A stretch of DNA of 64,000 nt from Actinomadura parmotrematis (lineage in GTDB: Bacteria; Actinomycetota; Actinomycetes; Streptosporangiales; Streptosporangiaceae). Below are positions 40,995 to 47,507 of this stretch, in pieces; the first letter of the stretch is position 1; the number at the start of each line of letters is the position of its first letter. Where the stretch lies: NCBI RefSeq assembly GCF_019458805.1, contig NZ_JAIBOA010000001.1, positions 248,001 through 312,000 of the forward strand. The letters run 5' to 3'. The notes below the pieces were generated by a model. The model worked only from the letters and a program-made list of their open reading frames with translations, did not search any database and was not told the DNA's origin. Position numbers and translations under genes: made by a program.

Positions 40995-41615
40995 TTACCG
41001 AGAGTCACCGCCGGGCGGCGGGTCATCGTGCGGGCCGCGCGTCGCGCCCGGCGGGAGCAGGGCGGGCAGCAGCGGCGCGACGAGCGCGGCGGCGGCCTCC
41101 TCGGACGCGGGCGGGTCCTCGGCGACGTAGGCGAGGAACCCCTGCTGGAAGCAGGCGCCGAGGAGCAGCGCGGCGGCCGCCGCCGGGTCGGCGCCCGCCG
41201 CGACCCGGCCGAGGTCCCGCTCGGCCTCCAGGTAGGCGGCGAGGCGCCGCACGGGCTCGTGCGGCCCGGCGCCGTAGGAGCGCATCCCGTCGCGGGTCGC
41301 GGCCATGAGCGCGGGCTGCGAGGCCATCGAGGCCATCATCGGGAAGCTCTCCCGGTAGAACCGCAGCCCGTCGCGGGCCGTGGCGACCAGGTTGGCGCGG
41401 ACGGTGCCCTCGCCGGGCACGAGCGCGGCGCCCATCGGCGGCATCCGCTCCTTCAGTACCTTGAGCAGCAGCTCGTTCTTGTCGCGGAAGTGCTTGTAGA
41501 GCAGCGCCTCGGAGTAGCCGGCGGCGCGGGCGATCTCCTTGGTGGTGGCGCGGGCCGCGCCCTGCCCCCGCATGATCTCGGCGGCCGCGTCGAGGATGCG
41601 CTCGCGTGCGTTCAT
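40995..41615 (-). CDS. TetR-family transcriptional regulator
   Basis: This 206-residue protein has an N-terminal helix-turn-helix of TetR type (ERILDAAAEIMRGQG, ATTKEIARAAGYSEALLYKHF) and a ligand-binding C-terminal part of about 150 residues with a Pro/Gly-rich tail. ATG41615 has AGAGGGA 6 bases upstream. It is divergent from an NAD(P)-binding reductase gene. The 82-base gap holds a 24-bp perfect palindrome and a second partial copy, so the protein very likely represses both its own gene and the reductase gene until a ligand binds. Confidence 0.92.
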   Translation of the reverse strand: MNARERILDAAAEIMRGQGAARATTKEIARAAGYSEALLYKHFRDKNELLLKVLKERMPPMGAALVPGEGTVRANLVATARDGLRFYRESFPMMASMASQPALMAATRDGMRSYGAGPHEPVRRLAAYLEAERDLGRVAAGADPAAAAALLLGACFQQGFLAYVAEDPPASEEAAAALVAPLLPALLPPGATRGPHDDPPPGGDSR

Positions 41616-41629
41616 CGTTCCCTCTTGAC

Positions 41630-41653
41630 GGGTGGGTGAGTACTCACCCACCC
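41630..41653. promoter_or_regulatory. 24-bp perfect palindrome, likely TetR operator
   Basis: Positions 41630-41641 (GGGTGGGTGAGT) are the exact reverse complement of 41642-41653. It lies 14 bases upstream of the TetR start codon and 44 bases upstream of the reductase start. Confidence 0.8.
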
Positions 41654-41662
41654 TAGGGGTTA

Positions 41663-41674
41663 GTGAAGACTCAC
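41663..41674. promoter_or_regulatory. Second, partial operator copy
   Basis: GTGAAGACTCAC resembles the core GTGAGTACTCAC of the 24-bp palindrome, with two changes, and lies 10 bases after its end. The centres of the two sites are about 27 bases apart. It is next to the reductase start, which suggests cooperative binding across the divergent promoters. Confidence 0.55.
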
Positions 41675-41697
41675 ACACCCCTGGACGGAGGAATCCC

Positions 41698-42330
<633 letters not shown>

Positions 42331-42333
<3 letters not shown>

Positions 42334-42355
42334 CGCGCGGGACCGCGCCGCGTCA
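42331..42355. terminator. Short hairpin overlapping both convergent stop codons
   Basis: TGACGCG at 42331-42337 pairs with CGCGTCA at 42349-42355. The repeat includes the stop of the reductase gene on the plus strand and the stop of the nitrilase-type gene on the minus strand. It is a compact candidate terminator, modest in strength. Confidence 0.4.
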
Positions 42356-43144
42356 GAGGACGTCGCGGCGGCGGTGCGCCAGCGACGGCAGGCGCTCGCG
42401 GACGCGGCCGGTGACCCCGGGGTCCAGCTCGGCGACCCGGACCCCGGGGAACGGCCCGAGATCGGCGAGCACCGCGCCCATCGGGTCGACCAGCAGGCTG
42501 CGCCCGACGCCGCCGGGCGCGCCGCGCGGCGGCCGGGAGGCGTCGGGGGCCTTGTCGACCGCGACCACCCAGGTGGTGTTCTCGATCGCGCGGGCCCGCA
42601 CCAGCGTCGTCCAGTGCTCCTCCTTGAACACCCCCTGCGCCCAGGCCGCCGGGACCGCCAGGATCTGCGCGCCGTCGTCGACCAGCCGCCGCGCCAGCTC
42701 GGGGAAGCGCACGTCGTAGCAGGTCACGATGCCGATGCGGGTGCCGGCGAGGTCGAGGACGACCGGCCGGTCGCCGGGCGCGACGTGCTCGGACTCGCGG
42801 TCGCCGAACGCGTCGAACAGGTGCAGCTTGCGGTAGGAGCCGGCGAGCGTCCCGTCGGCCTCGATCCCGACGACGGTGTTGTGCACGCGGCCGCCGCCGG
42901 CCGGCTCGAACACCCCGGCGATCACGGCGGTGCCGTGCGCGCGGGCCGCCTCGCGCAGCGCGGTGACGAATGGGCCGTCGAGGGGCTCGGCGAAGCCGGC
43001 GAGCTCGTTGCCGAACCGGACCTGCGACGCCTCGGGGAACACCGCGAGGTCGGCGTCCGGCGCGGCGGCGAGCGCCCCGCGCATCCGGTCGAGGTTCTCC
43101 TTCGGGTCGTCGCCGACCTCGATCTGACACAGTGCCACGCGCAT
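42353..43144 (-). CDS. Carbon-nitrogen hydrolase, Nit2/omega-amidase-like
   Basis: This 263-residue nitrilase-superfamily amidase has all three catalytic residues in context: Glu in VFPEAS, Lys in SYRKLHLFD and Cys in VTCYDVRFPE. Its size and motifs fit the Nit2 group, which hydrolyses alpha-ketoglutaramate and similar omega-amides. ATG43144 is preferred over GTG43159 because a CAGAAT hexamer on the minus strand (43151-43156) sits six bases before it, as in the leaderless genes nearby. It is head-to-head with an aminotransferase, the known partner in the glutamine transaminase/omega-amidase route. Confidence 0.9.
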   Translation of the reverse strand: MRVALCQIEVGDDPKENLDRMRGALAAAPDADLAVFPEASQVRFGNELAGFAEPLDGPFVTALREAARAHGTAVIAGVFEPAGGGRVHNTVVGIEADGTLAGSYRKLHLFDAFGDRESEHVAPGDRPVVLDLAGTRIGIVTCYDVRFPELARRLVDDGAQILAVPAAWAQGVFKEEHWTTLVRARAIENTTWVVAVDKAPDASRPPRGAPGGVGRSLLVDPMGAVLADLGPFPGVRVAELDPGVTGRVRERLPSLAHRRRDVL

Positions 43145-43150
43145 GCCCCC

Positions 43151-43156
43151 ATTCTG
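43151..43156 (-). promoter_or_regulatory. Likely -10 hexamer of the leaderless amidase gene
   Basis: Minus-strand CAGAAT lies six bases before ATG43144. It is only 10 bases from the -10 hexamer of the divergent aminotransferase gene, so the two promoters must overlap. Confidence 0.4.
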
Positions 43157-43166
43157 CACGCCTGGC

Positions 43167-43172
43167 TAGGGT
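43167..43172 (+). promoter_or_regulatory. -10 hexamer TAGGGT of the leaderless aminotransferase gene
   Basis: TAGGGT is followed by six bases and then GTG43179. There is no ribosome site, and the geometry matches the other leaderless genes in the window. Confidence 0.5.
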
Positions 43173-43178
43173 GGGGCC

Positions 43179-44345
43179 GTGACGGAACCGCTCGTATCGC
43201 GCATGCAGGGCTTCGGGACGACGATCTTCGCGGAGATGTCGGCGCTCGCCGCCGCCACCGGCGCGATCAACCTCGGCCAGGGGTTCCCCGACACCGACGG
43301 GCCGCCCGCCATGCTGGAGGCGGCCGTCGAGGCGATCCGCGGCGGCGGCAACCAGTACCCGCCCGGCCCCGGCCTGCCCGAGCTGCGCGAGGCCGTCGCC
43401 GAGCAGAGGAAGGCCCGCTACGGCCTGGACTACGACCCCGCGGCCGAGGTGTACGTCACCGTCGGCGCGACCGAGGGCGTCGCCGCGTCCGTCATGGCGC
43501 TCGCCGGACCGGGCGACGAGGTGATCGCGTTCGAGCCGACCTACGACTCCTACGCCGCGACCGTCGCGCTCGCGGGCGCGACGCTGCGCCCGGTGCTGCT
43601 GCGCCCGGTGGACGGCCGCTTCACCTTCGACCCGGGCGAGCTGCGCGCCGCCGTCGGCCCCCGCACCCGGCTGATCCTGGTGAACTCGCCGCACAACCCG
43701 GCGGGCACCGTCTTCACCCGCGCCGAGCTGGAGACGATCGCGGACGTCTGCCGCGAGCACGACCTCACCGCCGTCACCGACGAGGTCTACGAGTACCTCA
43801 CCTACGACGGCGCCGAGCACGTCCCGCTCGCGACCCTGCCGGGGATGCGGGAGCGGACGGTGACGGTGTCGTCGGTCGGCAAGACCTTCTCGGTCACCGG
43901 CTGGAAGACCGGCTGGGTCACCGGCCCGGCCGCGCACGTGCGGGCGGTGCAGACCGTCAAGCAGTTCGTCACCTACGCCACCGGCGGGCCCTGGCAGCAC
44001 GCCGCGGCCTACGCGCTCCGCAACGAGCTGCCGTGGGTCGCGGACCTGCGCGCCTCCCTGGAGGGCAAGCGCGACCGGCTCGTCACCGGCCTGGAGGCCG
44101 CCGGGTTCACCGTCCACCGGCCGCAGGGCACCTACTTCGTGCAGGCCGACATCCGGCCGCTCGGCTTCGCCGACGGCATGGAGCTGGCGCGGGCGCTGCC
44201 CGAGCGGGCGGGCGTCGTCGCGATCCCGACACAGGTGTTCTACCAGCGGCCCGAGGCGGGCGCGCACTTCGTCCGGTTCGCGTTCTGCAAGAAGGACGAG
44301 GTCATCGACGAGGCCGTCCGCCGCCTGACGGCCCTCGGCGGCTAG
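43179..44345 (+). CDS. Class I/II aminotransferase (KAT/glutamine transaminase-like)
   Basis: This 388-residue PLP enzyme of fold type I has INLGQGFPDTDGP, NQYPPGPGLPELR, NSPHNPAGTVF, TDEVYEYLTYDG and the cofactor Lys in SVGKTFSVTGWKTGW. This set is shared by kynurenine/glutamine transaminase K and by the actinobacterial DapC- and YbdL-like enzymes. Being head-to-head with a Nit2-type amidase favours a glutamine or methionine transaminase whose amide product the amidase removes. A DapC role (lysine biosynthesis) cannot be excluded. Its stop TAG overlaps the stop of the next gene in the sequence CTAG. Confidence 0.9.
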   Translation: MTEPLVSRMQGFGTTIFAEMSALAAATGAINLGQGFPDTDGPPAMLEAAVEAIRGGGNQYPPGPGLPELREAVAEQRKARYGLDYDPAAEVYVTVGATEGVAASVMALAGPGDEVIAFEPTYDSYAATVALAGATLRPVLLRPVDGRFTFDPGELRAAVGPRTRLILVNSPHNPAGTVFTRAELETIADVCREHDLTAVTDEVYEYLTYDGAEHVPLATLPGMRERTVTVSSVGKTFSVTGWKTGWVTGPAAHVRAVQTVKQFVTYATGGPWQHAAAYALRNELPWVADLRASLEGKRDRLVTGLEAAGFTVHRPQGTYFVQADIRPLGFADGMELARALPERAGVVAIPTQVFYQRPEAGAHFVRFAFCKKDEVIDEAVRRLTALGG

Positions 44346-44737
44346 ACCGGCTCGGCGGGGGCCTTGGCGGGCGCGGCGTTCAGGCGCGCCAGCCGGTCCA
44401 GGGCGTGCAGGTAGGCGCTCAGCCGGTTGCGCGACCACACCAGCACCGCGCACGCCAGCAGCACCGGCGCGAGCCGCGCCATCTCGCTGCCGCCGCCGGT
44501 GAGCTGCACGACCAGCGTCCCGACCACGACGATCGCGAGCGTCGCGGCGGCCGGGATGAGAGAGTGCCGGCGCGGCGAGCGGGCCAGCATCATCCGCGCG
44601 TAGGCGACGCCCGCGCCGGCGGCGTCCCGGTCGGGCCAGGGCTCCTCGGCGGCCAGCATCTCCCGGCGGGTGGCCCGGGGCAGGGCCCGCCAGGCGGCGC
44701 GCGCCTGCCGGTCGGACGGCACGGGGGACGGCTTCAC
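44342..44737 (-). CDS. Small membrane protein of unknown function (two helices)
   Basis: This 131-residue protein has an N-terminal charged region of about 55 residues (RAAWRALPRATRREMLAAEE), then two hydrophobic helices (about 60-80 and 88-105), and a short Ala/Pro-rich tail. Two helices with both ends inside the cell is the simplest topology. The GTG start has GGAGG only four bases upstream. I do not recognise the family. Confidence 0.7.
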   Translation of the reverse strand: MKPSPVPSDRQARAAWRALPRATRREMLAAEEPWPDRDAAGAGVAYARMMLARSPRRHSLIPAAATLAIVVVGTLVVQLTGGGSEMARLAPVLLACAVLVWSRNRLSAYLHALDRLARLNAAPAKAPAEPV

Positions 44738-44832
44738 GGGGCCTCCGGGGAAAAATCGGATCTTTCGTGCTCGGAAGTGTAAACGGCGCGGCCGTTCCGG
44801 TCCGGCGCCGCCGGCCCGCCCGGCCGCCGGAG

Positions 44833-44854
44833 GTCACGGTTCGCGCTCCGTGAC
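44833..44854. other. Inverted repeat in the divergent gap
   Basis: GTCACGG (44833-44839) and CCGTGAC (44848-44854) pair perfectly around an 8-base spacer. It lies about 45 bases upstream of the SseB-family gene and 95 bases from the divergent membrane-protein gene, so it may be an operator. Confidence 0.4.
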
Positions 44855-44880
44855 GAAGTAGTCGCCCGCGGCGGTCGGGG

Positions 44881-44894
44881 GAGGCTATAGCCTC
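44881..44894. promoter_or_regulatory. Palindrome GAGGCTATAGCCTC over the -10 region of the SseB-family gene
   Basis: This is a 14-bp perfect palindrome ending five bases before GTG44900. It includes TAGCCT (44888-44893), which is followed by six bases and the start codon, the same spacing as the other leaderless genes. A repressor bound here would block the promoter directly, though the symmetry could also be chance. Confidence 0.45.
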
Positions 44895-44899
44895 GTCGC

Positions 44900-45595
44900 G
44901 TGTCCGGAAAGACCATTCCCCAACCGCAGTTCCCCACCGACGACGGGGCCGCCGACCCGCGGCTGGCCGAGGCGCTGGCGGGCTACGCGGAGGGCCGCTC
45001 CGGGGAGTACCCGGTGCTGCACGCCCTGCAGCACGCCCGGCTGCTGGTCCCGGTCGTCGCCGTCCTCACCGAGGAGGAGGAGGTCGCGCCGGGCGAGCTG
45101 CGCCGCGAGAAGTCCAGCGACATGGCCGTGCCGACGCTGACCGGCGCCGACGGCCGCCGCGGCGTGCTCGGCTTCACCACCATGAACGCGATGCGCGCCT
45201 GGCGCGCCGACGCCCGCCCCGTCGCGGTGCGGACGCGGCAGGCGTGCCAGGCCGCCCTCGACGAGGACGCGCAGGCCCTGGTCGTGGACGTCGCCGGGCC
45301 CGTCCCGTTCGCCGTCGACGGCCTCCGCCTGCACCTGCTCGCCGAGGGCCGGCCCGTCCCGCCGCCGCACGAGGACCCCGAGATGCTCGCCGCCATCGAG
45401 GCCGCGTTCGGCTCCGACCCGAGCGTCACCGGCGTCCGCCTCGACCGGGGCGTGTCCGCCGAGCTCGCCGTCCGGTTCGCGGTCGTGCCCGGCCACGACG
45501 AGCGCGCCACCGTCCAGCGCGTCTCCGACCGCCTGGCCGAGGTCCTGCGCGGCCGCATCGTCGGCGGCGTCGAGCTGAACCTCGTCCGCCGCTAG
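44900..45595 (+). CDS. SseB-family protein
   Basis: This 231-residue cytosolic protein is of the SseB N-terminal domain type, common in actinobacteria: LAEALAGYAEG...YPVLHALQHARLLVPVVAVL, then VPTLTGADGRRGVLGFTTMNAMRAW and DEDAQALVVDVAGPVPFAVDG. The function of the family in these organisms is not established. The GTG start appears leaderless. Its stop overlaps the convergent gene in the sequence CTAG. Confidence 0.85.
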   Translation: MSGKTIPQPQFPTDDGAADPRLAEALAGYAEGRSGEYPVLHALQHARLLVPVVAVLTEEEEVAPGELRREKSSDMAVPTLTGADGRRGVLGFTTMNAMRAWRADARPVAVRTRQACQAALDEDAQALVVDVAGPVPFAVDGLRLHLLAEGRPVPPPHEDPEMLAAIEAAFGSDPSVTGVRLDRGVSAELAVRFAVVPGHDERATVQRVSDRLAEVLRGRIVGGVELNLVRR

Positions 45596-46344
45596 GCGCC
45601 GCCGCCGAGGGCGAGGTGCTCGGCCTCGGTGACGAGGGCGGTCAGCTCCTCGCCCTCGGCCTTGTCCAGGACGGCGAAGGCGGGGGCCATCAGCGCGTCG
45701 GTCAGGCGCTCGGCGTCGGCGTGGCGGCGGCGGTCCTCGTCGGTCGGCGCGGGGTAGGGGCGCGGCCAGCCGAAGAACTCGGCGTTCGGCTCGCCGGAGG
45801 GCAGCAGCGGCGAACGGCCCGTGAGGATCGCCTCCAGCGGGGACTGCCCGCTCGCCAGCACCGCCGCGATGTGCAGGCCGCCGCGCAGCTCGCGGAGGAC
45901 GTGGGCGAGCTGGACGGCGCGGGCCGGGGCGTCCTCGGGCAGCGGGACCGCCCGCCAGCCGGCGAACACCGGCGCGCCGAGCACGCCGGCGCCGTCCACG
46001 ACGCGCTGGAGGAGCTCGGCGAGGCGTTCCGCGCCGGCGAAGTCCGCCAGCGTCCGGCGCCCGTACTCCTGGGCGGCGACGGCGTAGCGCGCCGCGGCCT
46101 CCGCCGCCGGGACGCCGGCGCCCGCCTCCCAGGCGGCCCGGACGACGCCGGCGGGGAAGAAGCCCGCCGCCGACGCGACGACGTCGGCGTCGACGTCGCC
46201 GAGGACGCCGAAGCGGCCCCGGAAGTAGGGCGCCCAGCCGGTGAGGCGGAGCGCGTCGCCGAACGCCCGGGCCTCCCGGGAGATCATGAACGCTCCGCCC
46301 AGCCGCCCCACCGGGAGCGCCACCGCCGCCGCGATCTCCGCCAT
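45592..46344 (-). CDS. SCO6745-family protein
   Basis: This 250-residue, mostly alpha-helical protein has the features of the actinobacterial SCO6745 family: SREARAFGDALRLTGWAPYFRGRFGVLG, FFPAGVVRAAWEAG, and the later LHIAAVLASGQSPLEAILTG with FFGWPRPYP. The family is conserved but uncharacterised. GAGAGGA lies 8 bases before ATG46344. A shorter start at MISREARAF is possible, as the first 19 residues are not typical of the family. Confidence 0.75.
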   Translation of the reverse strand: MAEIAAAVALPVGRLGGAFMISREARAFGDALRLTGWAPYFRGRFGVLGDVDADVVASAAGFFPAGVVRAAWEAGAGVPAAEAAARYAVAAQEYGRRTLADFAGAERLAELLQRVVDGAGVLGAPVFAGWRAVPLPEDAPARAVQLAHVLRELRGGLHIAAVLASGQSPLEAILTGRSPLLPSGEPNAEFFGWPRPYPAPTDEDRRRHADAERLTDALMAPAFAVLDKAEGEELTALVTEAEHLALGGGA

Positions 46345-46377
46345 GCCGACCGTCCTCTCGCTTGACCGAACGGCATT

Positions 46378-47403
46378 CTAGCGCCAGGCGGTGGGCAGCC
46401 CGTGGGGCGGCGCGTCCGCGAGGACGCGGCGGGCGGGGGCGTGCGGCCACAGGCGGAGGGACAGCACCGGCGGGACCTGCGCGTCGGTCTCGTCGGCCGG
46501 CTCGAACGCCAGGTGCGCGACCGACGCGTCCCGGGCCGCGAGGGCCGCCGCGCCCGCGACGGCCTCCGCCACGCCGGCGCGCTCGGCGGCGGGCAGGTAC
46601 TGCCACATGACCGAGTGCCAGACGACGGTGACGGCGCCCGCGCGCGGCTCCAGGCCGCGCAGGAACTCCGCCGCGCCCGCCCGCACGACCTCGGCGGGCA
46701 CCTCCAGCGCGACGGCGCGGGCGGCGTCGAGCCGCGCCACCCGCTCCGCCTGGTCGGGCCAGACGTAGGACAGCAGCGTCACCCGGTCGGCCGGGTCGAC
46801 CGGCGCGAGGTCGCAGCCGGACCGCTCGGCGATCTCCAGCGGGGCGTCCACGGGCGGCAGCGCGGGCCCCCGCCAGGCGCCCGCCAGCACGACGGGGGAG
46901 TCCGCCGGGCCGTGGGAGCCGCCCGGGAAGGTGTAGCGGAACCGGTCGGCGCGCAGGTTGAGGCCGGCGCTCGCGCCGATCTCCAGCAGCCGCACCGGCA
47001 GGCCGGTGAGCCGCGCCGTCTCCAGCAGCCCGGCGGTCAGCGCGGCGGCCCGGCCGACCTCGTTGGTCTGCGGCGCGACGGCGAGGCCCGCCCGCACCTC
47101 GTCCGCGTGCGCGAGCGCCGTCGCGCGGAACGCGGGCCAGGCGCCCGCCGGGCCGGCGGCGCCGCCCGCCGTCGGGTAGTGCGCGGCGAGCCCGGGGGCG
47201 CGGCCCTCCAGGACGATCCGGTGGACCGTCCCGAGCAGGCGGAGCGCCGGGACGCTGAGATCGGCGCCGTCCAGCAGCGCGCAGATCTCGGCGTCATCGG
47301 CGGCGCGGTCCAGCAGCTCCGCGTACAGGGGCGAGCCGAGGACGGCGCAGGCGCGGGCCTGCTCGCGGAGCAGGGCGGACGGCGAGGGCAGGGGAGAGGC
47401 CAC
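46378..47403 (-). CDS. DUF2332-family protein
   Basis: This 341-residue protein is of the DUF2332 type. Diagnostic stretches are [33 protein letters not shown] and VWHSVMWQYLPAAER. The GASAGLNL motif looks like an S-adenosylmethionine-binding loop, so a methyltransferase-like fold is possible, but no activity is known for the family. It is 33 bases upstream of the SCO6745-family gene on the same strand and may be transcribed with it. It is divergent from the Mrp operon. Confidence 0.85.
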   Translation of the reverse strand: MASPLPSPSALLREQARACAVLGSPLYAELLDRAADDAEICALLDGADLSVPALRLLGTVHRIVLEGRAPGLAAHYPTAGGAAGPAGAWPAFRATALAHADEVRAGLAVAPQTNEVGRAAALTAGLLETARLTGLPVRLLEIGASAGLNLRADRFRYTFPGGSHGPADSPVVLAGAWRGPALPPVDAPLEIAERSGCDLAPVDPADRVTLLSYVWPDQAERVARLDAARAVALEVPAEVVRAGAAEFLRGLEPRAGAVTVVWHSVMWQYLPAAERAGVAEAVAGAAALAARDASVAHLAFEPADETDAQVPPVLSLRLWPHAPARRVLADAPPHGLPTAWR

Positions 47404-47507
47404 GCCTGCATGATCCCTTATTTCGGTAAGGCGGCGGCGTGGCGGGGCCCCCGCCCGCGGCCGCCGCCTAGCGTTGCGCGCACGAGTCGTTCGAGGTCGA
47501 AGGCGCC

